The notes under the pieces were generated by a model. It searched no databases and was not told the DNA's origin. It saw only the letters and a program-made list of their open reading frames with translations. Made by a program: the position numbers and the translations under genes. A DNA stretch of 58,405 nucleotides from Acidimicrobiales bacterium (lineage in GTDB: Bacteria > Actinomycetota > Acidimicrobiia > Acidimicrobiales > RAAP-2): contig JADGOE010000013.1 of the NCBI GenBank assembly GCA_017883135.1, positions 1 to 58,405 of the forward strand. The letters run 5' to 3'. Positions 8,699 through 17,246 of the stretch are shown one piece after another; the stretch's first letter is position 1, and each line of letters starts with the position of its first letter.

Positions 8699-9783
8699 CG
8701 GTCAGCCGCATCGACCAGGTCATCCCCTCACTGGCCAGCCGGGACGCCATCGGCGGGCACGTGGTGCAGCTCCGGGACCTGCTGCGGTCGAGGGGCTACC
8801 AGTCGGACATCTACTACGGCAACGCCACCCCCGACCTGCTCGACCACGGGTTTCCGGTGAGCCGGCTCGGCGACCGTTCGTCGGTGGGTCGGGTGCTGTT
8901 GTACCAGCTGTCGATCGGCAGCGGAGTGGCCGATATCTTCCGCGAACGGAGCGAGCGGAAGTTCGTCAACTACCACAACATCACCCCGGCCGATCTGCTC
9001 GAGGCATGGGTGCCAGCGGTGGGCGAGGAGGTCCGTTGGGGGCGGGCCCAACTGCGTGACCTGGCCCCGATCACCGAGTTCGCCATCGCCGACTCCCTCT
9101 ACAACGAGCGGGAGCTGCAGGCCGCCGGATACCGCTCGACCACCACGGTGCCGTTGCTCATCGATCTGGACGGGTTCGCAGGAACGCCCGACCCCGTCCT
9201 GTCCGCCCGGCTGTCCGAGGAGAAGACGAAGGGTGGAGCCGACCTGCTGTTCGTGGGGAAGGTCTCCCCACACAAGGGCCAGCACGATCTGGTCAAGGCG
9301 CTGGCCGCCTACCGCCGGCTCTACGACCCGAACGCGCGCCTCCACCTGGTCGGGGGAGCGATCAGTGACGAGTACCGTCTGGCTGTCGAGCGCTTCGCCG
9401 AGGAACTGGATCTGTCGGGGGCCGTGGACATCGCCGGATCGGTGACCCACGAGGAGTTGATCTCCTACTACGCGGCATCCGACGCTTTCGTGTGCTTGTC
9501 CAACCACGAGGGGTTCTGCGTCCCCCTGCTCGAGGCGATGTACCACCGGGTGCCGATCGTGGCCTACACCAACACTGCGGTTCCCGAGACGGTACAGAGT
9601 GCGGGGCTGATCCTTCCCAACAAGGAGCCGGTGCGGGTGGCGGCGGCCATCGATCGGGTGGTGAGGGACAGCCGGCTCCGCTCCGCCCTGGCCGAGGCGG
9701 CATCGGAGCGGGTCGCCTCGTTTTCCCTCCCTCGGGTACAAGAGGGGTTCGCCTCGGCCCTCGAGGCCGCTTGCGCCGCGTGA
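8695..9783 (+). CDS. GT4-family glycosyltransferase (type A)
   Basis: 362 residues from the GTG of a GTGA overlap with wzt. It is the third type-A enzyme: RIDQVIPSLASRDAIGGH at the N-terminus, NYHNITPADLLEAW, then LLFVGKVSPHKGQH, ARLHLVGGAISDEY and NHEGFCVPLLEAM. It is closer to the protein at 1284-2378 than to 4604-5713, judged by the shared RLYDPNARLHLVG block. A type-B enzyme follows after 31 bases, reproducing the A-B order of the first block. Confidence 0.88.
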   Translation: MTVSRIDQVIPSLASRDAIGGHVVQLRDLLRSRGYQSDIYYGNATPDLLDHGFPVSRLGDRSSVGRVLLYQLSIGSGVADIFRERSERKFVNYHNITPADLLEAWVPAVGEEVRWGRAQLRDLAPITEFAIADSLYNERELQAAGYRSTTTVPLLIDLDGFAGTPDPVLSARLSEEKTKGGADLLFVGKVSPHKGQHDLVKALAAYRRLYDPNARLHLVGGAISDEYRLAVERFAEELDLSGAVDIAGSVTHEELISYYAASDAFVCLSNHEGFCVPLLEAMYHRVPIVAYTNTAVPETVQSAGLILPNKEPVRVAAAIDRVVRDSRLRSALAEAASERVASFSLPRVQEGFASALEAACAA

Positions 9784-9814
9784 GGCCGGTGCCGGGACCA
9801 TTCCGCCGGGTCCG

Positions 9815-11050
9815 ATGAGGTTGACCTTCGTCGTGCCCCGCTACGGCTCGGACATCATCGGCGGGGCAGAGACCGCAGCCCGGGTGCTGGCCGAGCACCT
9901 GGTGGCACTGAAGGGCTGGGAGGTCGGCGTCCTAACCAGCTGTGCAGCCGACTTCGTCACCTGGTCCGACGTCTACCCCGAGGGGACCGAGATGATCAAC
10001 GGTGTCCGGGTGGAGCGGTTCGCCTCTGCTGCCGGCCGACATCCTTCGTTCCATCCCCTGTCGGCTTTGCTGCTGGCCGACTCCGGCCGGGCATCGCTCG
10101 AGGATGCCGAGCGATGGATCGACCTGCAGGGACCGGTGACGCCGGCGGTGGCCGACGCCGCCGTCAACAGCGATGCCGACGCCCTCGTCTTCTACCCGTA
10201 CCTCTACTACCCGACCGTCAGGGTCATCGACCGGGTATCGGTCCCGACCATTCTCCATCCCGCCGCCCACGACGAGCCCGCCTTGCGGCTTCCGGTCTTC
10301 CCTCGGGTCTTCGAGGCCGCCGACGGGCTGGTGTTCCAGACGGTGGCCGAGCGCGACCTGGTGCAGAGGATGTTCCCGGTGGCGACCCACCATCAGTTAC
10401 TCCTCGGACTGGGTGTGGACGACCCGGAGCTGCTCGTTGGCGACCGGGGCCCCATGCCTGCACCGGGCGCTGTTCCCGTGGCGCTCCACCCACTGGCCCA
10501 CCCACCGGGCCAGCCGCGGATCGAGGCTCCCTACCTGCTCTGCCTCGGACGGGTCGACCCGCACAAGGGCACCTCGCTGCTGGCTGCCCTGTTCTCCCGC
10601 TACAAGGAGAGGCATCCCGGGCCCCTCCGCCTGGTCCTCGCCGGCCCGGTGGTCGAGGCCCCCGGGGCGCACCCGGAGATCGACGTGGTCGGACCGGTGT
10701 CCGACCACGAGAAATGGGCGCTCCTCGGAGGTGCGGTTGCTCTGGTGTCGCCGTCCTCGTGGGAGGCGTTCTCGCTGGTGGTCGCCGAATCGTGGAGTGC
10801 GCGCACGCCGGTGGTGGTCAATGCCAACTGTGCGGCAACGGTCGAGCACTGTCGCCGGTCCGGGGGAGGGCTGAGCTTCGCCGGTTTCGGCGAGTTCGAG
10901 GTTGTGGTGGAGCTCCTGTGCCGCGACCCGCTGGTTGGCGAGGAGCTCGGAGCGCGCGGCCGTGCCTATGTCGACCAGCGGTTCCGTTGGCCGTTGGTCA
11001 TCGATCGGTATGCAGCCTTTGTGGAGTCGGTGGCGGCCGCGGCCGGTTAG
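9815..11050 (+). CDS. GT4-family glycosyltransferase (type B)
   Basis: 411 residues. It starts RLTFVVPRYGSDIIGGAETAA and shares its whole architecture with 2375-3622: VLTSCA-D--TW near residue 45, FYPYLYYPT, ILHPAAHDEPA, YLLCLGRVDPHKG, a donor-site segment SSWEAFSLVVAESW and the NANCAATVEHCRRSGGGL block. A short insertion around residue 220 separates the two domains. It is the last gene of the glycan operon. Its TAG ends exactly where the stop codon of the convergent minus-strand gene begins, so no space is left for a terminator. Confidence 0.88.
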   Translation: MRLTFVVPRYGSDIIGGAETAARVLAEHLVALKGWEVGVLTSCAADFVTWSDVYPEGTEMINGVRVERFASAAGRHPSFHPLSALLLADSGRASLEDAERWIDLQGPVTPAVADAAVNSDADALVFYPYLYYPTVRVIDRVSVPTILHPAAHDEPALRLPVFPRVFEAADGLVFQTVAERDLVQRMFPVATHHQLLLGLGVDDPELLVGDRGPMPAPGAVPVALHPLAHPPGQPRIEAPYLLCLGRVDPHKGTSLLAALFSRYKERHPGPLRLVLAGPVVEAPGAHPEIDVVGPVSDHEKWALLGGAVALVSPSSWEAFSLVVAESWSARTPVVVNANCAATVEHCRRSGGGLSFAGFGEFEVVVELLCRDPLVGEELGARGRAYVDQRFRWPLVIDRYAAFVESVAAAAG

Positions 11051-12841
11051 TCAGATCCCGTGTCCGAGGGGGCGGGGGCCGGCCTGCTCCACCACCCGCA
11101 CGCCCAGGATGGCCACGCCGGGGAGGACCTGCCACACCCGGTACCCGCCGATGAGCTGCGGAGTGTCGATCGGCAGTGCATATCCCTGTGCCGTCAGTGA
11201 GGCCAGGCCGGGCAGTGCAGGTGACGCCACCAGCAACACGGAACCGGACGGGCCTACTGCGACTGTCGCCCCCGAGGCGTAGTACAGCGCACCGTGCTGC
11301 TCGTTGTAGAGGACCCGCCCGGGGGTGACGAGGGCGATCCGGTCGAAGGGAAGTGCCCATCCGGCATTCCGATAGATGGTGCTCCCGCCGTCGACCGTAT
11401 CGAAGACGACCACATCGGGGCCGGGCCGGATGGAGTGCCCGAGGGCGACCAACGCGTCGTCGATGGCGTCGGCGGTACGAATCGCGGTCCGTGTGTCGGA
11501 GTACGGCGCCTGGTAGCGCGGCTGTTGGAGCCACAGTGCGCCGGTGCTCCGGACGAACCGCTGGGGGAGCACCCCGTTTCCGCTTAGGTAGCGCTGTGCC
11601 CCGAGGAGGACGACCAGCGCCACCCCGATCGATGTGACGATCAGCCAGAACGGCGATGACCTGGGGCTGCCCGTCGACGGTCGGGCGAGCGCGGCCACCG
11701 GTAGGAGCAGTGCGATGACCGCTGCCGAGAGGTAGGCGAGCAGATAGCCACCCTTTGCGAACTGGACCAACGCGACCTCCGCCACCGGTGGCACGATGGC
11801 TGCACCGAGTATGGATGCTCGCGACTGATACCACGGTCGAACCCACTCAGGGGTTGCGGTCGGGCCCGGCCTGTCGGTTGTGGAGAGTCCATGGGCCGAG
11901 CCGGGGGTGGGCCGGACCAGGTAGCGGACCAGACGGCGGGCGAGCAGGGCCAGCCCGGCCAGCCCGGCCAGCACCGCGAGGGGTGCGAGGGCCACCGCGG
12001 TGAACGCGGCAAATGTGCCGAGGTTGGTGGCCCCGCCGGCTGCGTGGTCGAGTATCGAAGTAGCCCGAGCGGCACCGGCTGCCTCGGCCCGTGTGGCCCG
12101 AAGCCAGGTGCCGGCGCCGCCGGGCTGGTCGAGTGCCATGGGTAGGAACCAGATCCCCACCGCGACGGCACCGGCGAGCGCGGTCAGTGCGAGCTGTCCC
12201 CATCGACGGGTCGCACCGACGACGGCGATCAGCGCGAGTAGGGCGAACGACTGGATGATCGACTGACGAAAGCCGACGAGCACTCCGAGGGCACCGATGG
12301 CGGCCACACCGTGCCAGCTGCCCGGACGCGCCCTCCGCGCAAGGATGATCAACGATGAGCAGGCGACCACGTCGAAGGAGTAGGTGGCGGCGATCGACCC
12401 GTTGAACCAGGCGAATGGTGACGCGGCCACGACGGAGCCTGCGGCCAGGCCGACCCACCATCCTCCGAGGTCGCGACCTGCTGCGGCCGTCAGACCTGCG
12501 CCGAGCGCAGAGGCAAGTGCGGCGACCAGGACGAGCGAGTGGATGACGCTGAGCCCGGTCAGGTGGGTGACCCATCGCCCGGACTCGACGTAGAGCCAGT
12601 AGCCCGGGGGTTGGGGTTGCCCGTGGGTGACGTCGAAGTGGGTGACCGCCGCCGCGTACTGGGCCGAGTCCCAGTCGGTGGGGCCGTTCGCCGCCGTCGC
12701 CAGGCGCAGCACGAGGGCGGCCACCCCGACGAGCCAGGGCATGGCGGCCGAACCCGCTCGACGTCGGGCATGGCGGCGCAGTTCTTTGCGGCTGTTGTCG
12801 TCGGACGGCCCCGCTGCAGCGTCGGAGCGGTCCAAGTCCAT
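11051..12841 (-). CDS. Multi-pass membrane protein, GT-C glycosyltransferase-like
   Basis: 596 residues with many hydrophobic segments (first near 33-50) and a C-terminal soluble part of about 150 residues. After the first helix an exposed loop carries GPTDWDSAQYAAAV, an acidic D-D-containing loop in the position used by GT-C lipid-linked-sugar transferases (PMT/ArnT-like). The PPGYWLYVESGRW stretch after it also fits that class. A TACCCT -10 box lies five bases upstream of the ATG, suggesting a leaderless message. It is divergent from another membrane protein at 13011 and convergent with the glycan operon, so use of lipid-linked sugars outside the membrane is a reasonable guess. The exact family is not recognised. 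Confidence 0.72.
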   Translation of the reverse strand: MDLDRSDAAAGPSDDNSRKELRRHARRRAGSAAMPWLVGVAALVLRLATAANGPTDWDSAQYAAAVTHFDVTHGQPQPPGYWLYVESGRWVTHLTGLSVIHSLVLVAALASALGAGLTAAAGRDLGGWWVGLAAGSVVAASPFAWFNGSIAATYSFDVVACSSLIILARRARPGSWHGVAAIGALGVLVGFRQSIIQSFALLALIAVVGATRRWGQLALTALAGAVAVGIWFLPMALDQPGGAGTWLRATRAEAAGAARATSILDHAAGGATNLGTFAAFTAVALAPLAVLAGLAGLALLARRLVRYLVRPTPGSAHGLSTTDRPGPTATPEWVRPWYQSRASILGAAIVPPVAEVALVQFAKGGYLLAYLSAAVIALLLPVAALARPSTGSPRSSPFWLIVTSIGVALVVLLGAQRYLSGNGVLPQRFVRSTGALWLQQPRYQAPYSDTRTAIRTADAIDDALVALGHSIRPGPDVVVFDTVDGGSTIYRNAGWALPFDRIALVTPGRVLYNEQHGALYYASGATVAVGPSGSVLLVASPALPGLASLTAQGYALPIDTPQLIGGYRVWQVLPGVAILGVRVVEQAGPRPLGHGI

Positions 12842-12846
12842 GGCTC

Positions 12847-12852
12847 AGGGTA
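12847..12852 (-). promoter_or_regulatory. -10 box TACCCT, leaderless-type, minus strand
   Basis: Read on the minus strand, TACCCT lies five bases before the ATG at 12841. It is the only promoter-like element seen for the membrane protein at 11051-12841. Confidence 0.4.
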
Positions 12853-13010
12853 CCGAGCGTGGCGTGATCGCAAGGGTATGCCCGAGGTGCCGTCGGAAAG
12901 GTGCGGTGCGTCCGACGTCGACCCTGGGTGTCGCCGATCGCCCGGTCGGTCGCCAGGGCCGTGGGAGGCTGAGCGCCGATGCTGTCCTTCGACCCGCCCC
13001 GCGCCTGGCG

Positions 13011-14762
13011 ATGAGCGTTCTCTCCCAACGGCTCGATTCTCCCGGCCCGGGTGTTGCTGAGTCGCCCGACTGCGGCCATGACCCGCCCTCGGGCCCAATG
13101 CCACTCGATGCCGCCGTCCTCGTCGCGGTGGTGCTGGCCGCCGCCTTCGGCGCGCTCGAACGCATCTGGCTCTTGTTCCATCTTCCGCTCTTCGGCGATG
13201 AGGCGGTGGTCGGCCTCATGACCAGACAGATCGGGCAGGGCCATGTCTCGGCCTTCTACTGGGGCCAGCAGTACGGCGGGGTCGAACCCTACGTCGCGGC
13301 ACTCCTCGGTCAAGTCGTCGCCGGTCCGATCGGCCTGAACGCCACCGCGGCCCTCCTGTCGGGTGCCGCCGCCGTGCTGGTCGGCCTTGTGGTTGCCGAC
13401 ATCACCGGTGATCGTCGGACCGGCCTGTTGGCCGGTGCCCTGGCCTGGGTCTGGCCCTACGCATTGGTGTGGAACTCGTCGCGCGAACTCGGCTTCCACT
13501 TCGCCACGCTCACCCTGGGGCTCGGGCTCTTCTACCTCGCGGTACGGCTCAGCCACGGGCATCGGAGCCCGATGACGCTCGTAGCCTTCGGGATCTGTGC
13601 CGGCGCCGGGTGGTGGTCGTCGCCGGAGATCGTCTACTTCGCCGTGCCCGCCGGGGCGCTTCTGGTCGGATCGTGGCGGAGATGGACGGACGGGTGGCGC
13701 GTTCGGGTGGATTCGTGGCCCCCTGTGCTGGTGGGGGCCGGAACAGTCCTCGGGGCGTTGCCATGGCTGATCGCCAACGTGCGAACCGGATTTGCCTCCC
13801 TCTCCCCGGCGTCGGCGCCGACCGGGTCGACGAGCTACGCCGGCCGGTTGGTCATCTTCTTCGACAAGGTACTTCCCACCGAATTGGGCCTCAAGACGCT
13901 GTTCGCGGGCAACTGGGTCGGCGGACGCTTCGTCGGTGGGCTGCTCTTCTGCGCAGCTCTCGTTGTCCTCGGCGGGTGCATCGTCCTCGGAGCCGGTGCC
14001 CTCCGACGCGGGAGGGGCGGCGTCCCGTTGTTCGCCTGCGCCGCCGGCGTCGCGGCCTTTCCGTTCCTGATGGCCGCCGATCCGGGTGCGGGGTACTGGC
14101 TGGACGGTCGCTACGGCGTCGACCTCAGCTTCCTGATCGTCGCCCTCGCGTTCTCCGTACTGGTCGAGTCGGGCGCGGCCCGGGTCCGGTCTCACCGACA
14201 CTTGGGGGGTGTCGCAGGCCCGGGAGATCCTTCGGCCACGGCCCCCCGGTCCGCCGCCAGGCTGGTGGCAGGCATCGGCATGGCGGTCGTGGCCGGTGGG
14301 GCGGCACTCACTGCCGTCGGGGCGCACGATGCCTCGGGCACGCCCGACACCAGTGCGATCGCATTCGTGTCGGGATGGCACAATCCGAACGCCGTCATCG
14401 AGGAGGTGGCGCGTTCGATGGAGGCCGCCGGCATCCGCCATGCCTACGGCGACTACTGGACCTCGTATACCCTTGATTACGTCGACCCTGCTTTGACGGT
14501 GAGCCCGTCGCCGATGGACCCGGTGCGTTCGAGTTCGATCGCCGGCGCGGTCGCCGGCGCCGGACGGCCGGCCTGGCTCTTCTTCGCTCCGGGACACGAG
14601 ACGGCTGCCGCCCGGGCCTTCGCCAACCCAGAGCCAGGGGCCGCCAACTACAGCGAGGGTGCATTCCTGGCGCTGCTCGCCCGACGGGGTGTGGGATACA
14701 AGGTGGTCAACCTGGGGGTTCTCGATGCGGTCATCCCCGATCGTCCGGTCACCCTCCCCTGA
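13011..14762 (+). CDS. Multi-pass membrane protein, GT-C/ArnT-like
   Basis: 583 residues if the ATG at 13011 is used. The frame is open further upstream but the extra part overlaps the divergent gene and looks non-coding. A membrane helix begins near residue 31, and straight after it comes LFGDEAVVGLMTRQIGQGH, the DEA-containing first loop typical of GT-C enzymes of the ArnT/PMT superfamily. WGQQYGGVEPY follows, then about ten more hydrophobic segments and a soluble C-terminus (GDYWTSYTLDYVDP). Together with the divergent neighbour it may modify the exported glycan or envelope proteins from the outer face of the membrane. Start site uncertain; an internal ATG at 13099 is possible. Confidence 0.72.
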   Translation: MSVLSQRLDSPGPGVAESPDCGHDPPSGPMPLDAAVLVAVVLAAAFGALERIWLLFHLPLFGDEAVVGLMTRQIGQGHVSAFYWGQQYGGVEPYVAALLGQVVAGPIGLNATAALLSGAAAVLVGLVVADITGDRRTGLLAGALAWVWPYALVWNSSRELGFHFATLTLGLGLFYLAVRLSHGHRSPMTLVAFGICAGAGWWSSPEIVYFAVPAGALLVGSWRRWTDGWRVRVDSWPPVLVGAGTVLGALPWLIANVRTGFASLSPASAPTGSTSYAGRLVIFFDKVLPTELGLKTLFAGNWVGGRFVGGLLFCAALVVLGGCIVLGAGALRRGRGGVPLFACAAGVAAFPFLMAADPGAGYWLDGRYGVDLSFLIVALAFSVLVESGAARVRSHRHLGGVAGPGDPSATAPRSAARLVAGIGMAVVAGGAALTAVGAHDASGTPDTSAIAFVSGWHNPNAVIEEVARSMEAAGIRHAYGDYWTSYTLDYVDPALTVSPSPMDPVRSSSIAGAVAGAGRPAWLFFAPGHETAAARAFANPEPGAANYSEGAFLALLARRGVGYKVVNLGVLDAVIPDRPVTLP

Positions 14763-14959
14763 GCCGGCTTGGCCGCGTCGAGACGACGATCGCGACCCGG
14801 CGTCGGTCCCGGTTGGATCCCGGGTTCAGTTCAGGCCCCCATCGGCCGATAGGGAGGCATATCGGGGTATGCACGCGCCGTGAGGCGCAGCACCGACCGA
14901 GGACCAGTCGGAAACGAGGCCGGGCACACGATTCGTGGGGCCCGAGGAGGAGCAGACGG
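14763..14959 (+). promoter_or_regulatory. Leader region of the secreted repeat protein, with GTGA-loop hairpin
   Basis: This 197-base gap precedes the propeller gene. It contains a five-base-pair hairpin GCGCC-GTGA-GGCGC (14875-14888), whose loop is of GNRA type, then a CCGAC...GTCGG inverted repeat (14893-14911). It ends with a clear ribosome-binding site GAGGAGG (14944-14950). A structured 5' leader is possible. I could not match it to a known riboswitch consensus. Confidence 0.3.
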
Positions 14960-17107
14960 ATGGGTGAAGCACAGGTTGGACGGGCGAGCGCGGGTGGCGG
15001 GCGGGGCAGATGGAGCGTCGGGCGTGCGGGCACCGTCGGTGGGGTGGTCGCCCTCGGCATGGCGGGCGGGTTGGCGGCCGTTCCAGTGTCGCCTACGGCC
15101 GCCGCACCTGTCGTTGCGCACGTCGGCATGGCTACGTCGCTGGTCTGGCAGCAGGTGCTCCCCGATGCCGGTTCCCCGATCGGCCAGGGCTCACCCTCGG
15201 TGGCAACGCTCGACGGTGGCGGTTCCTCGGTGGTGGTGGGGGACCGGGCCGGCAGCCTGTGGGCCTTCCATCTGAACGACGGGTCCGGCGTCAAGGGATG
15301 GCCGGCCCATACCAACGGAGCACCGATCGACTCGACTCCCTCGGTGACCCCCGACGGGTCGGGCACCGACACCGTCTTCGTGGGTGCCGGCAATGCCGCC
15401 CAGCCCAGGGTCGGTGGCTACTACGCCTTCAACCGCTCGGGGGCCGAGATCTGGGGCCGCAACGCCCAGGACCCGAACGGCCTGTACGGCGTGCAGGCCT
15501 CGATGGCGGTGGGGTCGCTCAACGAGGTGAACTCGGTGGTGGCGCCGTCGCTCGGGCAGGACGAGTACGCCTTCGATGCCTCCAGCGGCTCCGTGCTTCC
15601 GGGGTGGCCGTTCTTCACCGCCGACAGTGATTTCACCACGCCGGCCCTGGCCGACCTCTACGGAAACGGGCAGACCGAGGTGGTCGAAGGAGGCGACTCG
15701 TCACCCGGCCTGGCCTACGGGCAGACCTACACCGCCGGAGGCCACCTCCGGGTGGTCGGCGCGAGCGGCAACCTGATCTGCAGCCACGACACCAACCAGA
15801 CGGTCGATTCGTCGCCGGCGGTGGGCAACTTCCTTGCCGGCGGCCAGGTCGGCATTGCCTTCGGCACCGGCTCCTACTACCCGGGGGCCTCGGACTCCAA
15901 CACCGTGTTCGGATCGGACTCCCACTGCAACATCGTGTGGCGCACCAACCTCGGGGGGAACACCATGTCCAGCCCCGCAATCGGAGACCTCCAAGGCGAC
16001 GGCACCGTCGAGGTGGTCGCCGGGGCCGACACCGGCTCGGGCGGGATGGTGTGGGCACTGAACGGGGCCACCGGCGGCCCGATGCCTGGCTGGCCGCAGT
16101 CGACCTCGGGCCGCATCATCGGCGGGATCACCACCGCGGATCTCACCGGGGCGGGTTACAACGACGTCCTGGTCCCGACCACCGATGGCCTGGTGATCTA
16201 CGACGGCCGGAGCGCTCAGGTGGTGGCCACACTCGGTGCTGGTTCCATCGGGCTCCAGAACTCGCCGATGGTCACCATCGATCCCAACGGATCCATCGGG
16301 ATCACCATCGCTGGCTACAACGCGCAGAATGCGGGCTTCATCCAACACTACGAGGTGGCCGGATCGAACGGCCGCTCGCTGGGCAAGCGATCGTGGCCCA
16401 TGTTCCACCAGAACCCGCAGCTGACCGGTTGGCTGAGCCAGTCGGCACCGGGCCATCTCAACCAGCCCATCAACGGGATGGCTTTGACCGGTGACGGCAA
16501 GGGCTACTGGGAAGTGGCCTCCGACGGCGGGCTGTTCGCGTTCGGCGACGCCGGCTTCCACGGGTCGATGGGCGGTCAGCCACTCAACCGGCCGGTCGTG
16601 GGCATGGCCACGACTCCCGATGGAAAGGGCTACTGGGAAGTCGCATCCGACGGCGGGCTGTTCACGTTCGGCGATGCCGGGTTCTACGGGTCCACCGGGG
16701 CGATCACCTTGAACAGGCCGGTGGTGGGCATGGCGGCCACAGCGGACGGCAAGGGCTACTGGCTGGTGGCCTCCGACGGCGGGCTGTTCGCGTTCGGCGA
16801 CGCCGGCTTCTTCGGCTCGATGGGCGGACAGCCGCTCAACCGCCCCATCGTGGGCATGGCGGCGAACGGGAGGCTCGGCTACTGGCTGGTGGCCTCCGAC
16901 GGCGGCATCTTCGCCTTCGGCGGTGCACCGTTCTACGGATCGACCGGCGGAATCGATCTGGTGTTGCCCGTGGTCAGCCTGGCCCCTGTGCCCGGCGGCG
17001 GTGGGTACTGGATGGCCGCGGCAGACGGTGGGCTGTTCGCCTTCAACGCTGCCTTCTACGGCTCGATCCCCCAACTGTTCGCCGCAGCCGTCACGGGAGC
17101 CGACTGA
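14960..17107 (+). CDS. Secreted FG-GAP/PQQ-like protein with five C-terminal 42-residue repeats
   Basis: 715 residues. The ATG at 14960 has GAGGAGG nine bases upstream and gives a signal peptide: basic start, hydrophobic GTVGGVVALGMAGGLAAV, then an AAAP-like cleavage area. Residues about 55-490 form a beta-propeller-like domain of blades such as GSPSVATLDGGG and SPAIGDLQGDGTVEVVAG, resembling FG-GAP/VCBS and PQQ-like repeats. From about 503 to the end there are five repeats of 42 residues with the core GYW-VASDGGLFAFGDAGF-GS. The next gene ends in the same repeats behind a SpoIID domain. Function unknown; an extracellular adhesion or cell-wall binding role is a guess from architecture. Confidence 0.8.
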   Translation: MGEAQVGRASAGGGRGRWSVGRAGTVGGVVALGMAGGLAAVPVSPTAAAPVVAHVGMATSLVWQQVLPDAGSPIGQGSPSVATLDGGGSSVVVGDRAGSLWAFHLNDGSGVKGWPAHTNGAPIDSTPSVTPDGSGTDTVFVGAGNAAQPRVGGYYAFNRSGAEIWGRNAQDPNGLYGVQASMAVGSLNEVNSVVAPSLGQDEYAFDASSGSVLPGWPFFTADSDFTTPALADLYGNGQTEVVEGGDSSPGLAYGQTYTAGGHLRVVGASGNLICSHDTNQTVDSSPAVGNFLAGGQVGIAFGTGSYYPGASDSNTVFGSDSHCNIVWRTNLGGNTMSSPAIGDLQGDGTVEVVAGADTGSGGMVWALNGATGGPMPGWPQSTSGRIIGGITTADLTGAGYNDVLVPTTDGLVIYDGRSAQVVATLGAGSIGLQNSPMVTIDPNGSIGITIAGYNAQNAGFIQHYEVAGSNGRSLGKRSWPMFHQNPQLTGWLSQSAPGHLNQPINGMALTGDGKGYWEVASDGGLFAFGDAGFHGSMGGQPLNRPVVGMATTPDGKGYWEVASDGGLFTFGDAGFYGSTGAITLNRPVVGMAATADGKGYWLVASDGGLFAFGDAGFFGSMGGQPLNRPIVGMAANGRLGYWLVASDGGIFAFGGAPFYGSTGGIDLVLPVVSLAPVPGGGGYWMAAADGGLFAFNAAFYGSIPQLFAAAVTGAD
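16466..17090 (+). repeat. Five tandem 126-base repeats (42 residues each) in the FG-GAP-like gene
   Basis: Repeats start at 16466 and 16592 and continue at a 126-base period to about 17090. Each unit has the pattern P-VGMA---DGKGYW-VASDGGLF-FGDAGF-GS. The third unit resembles the first more than the second, because GSMGGQPLNR recurs in alternate units. Five 42-residue units are the right size for a five-bladed propeller. Confidence 0.85.
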
Positions 17108-17230
17108 GCCGCGGGACGGACGCACCGGCCGCCCACCACTCCGGATCTCGATCCCCAGGACGACCTGGAGCTTCCGGGCGAGCTGACCCCGTCGTCGTGG
17201 GGAGTCCGCGTCGCACGTGGCCACGGCCGG

Positions 17231-17236
17231 TACTGT
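17231..17236 (+). promoter_or_regulatory. -10 box TACTGT before the SpoIID-like gene
   Basis: TACTGT lies ten bases before the GTG at 17247 and sixteen before the in-frame GTG at 17253. No ribosome-binding site is seen, so it probably directs a leaderless or near-leaderless transcript. Confidence 0.4.
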
Positions 17237-17246
17237 GGGACCCGAG

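Noticed and set aside
11847-14597. Open 916-codon minus-strand frame across the two membrane-protein genes
   Set aside because: It overlaps both real genes, is very rich in Arg/Gly/Pro, and shows no domain or signal; typical of high-GC shadow frames.
14763-14959. Leader of the FG-GAP-like gene considered as a c-di-GMP or c-di-AMP riboswitch
   Set aside because: It has a GNRA-type hairpin, but I could not align it to the GEMM or ydaO consensus; left as an unassigned structured leader.
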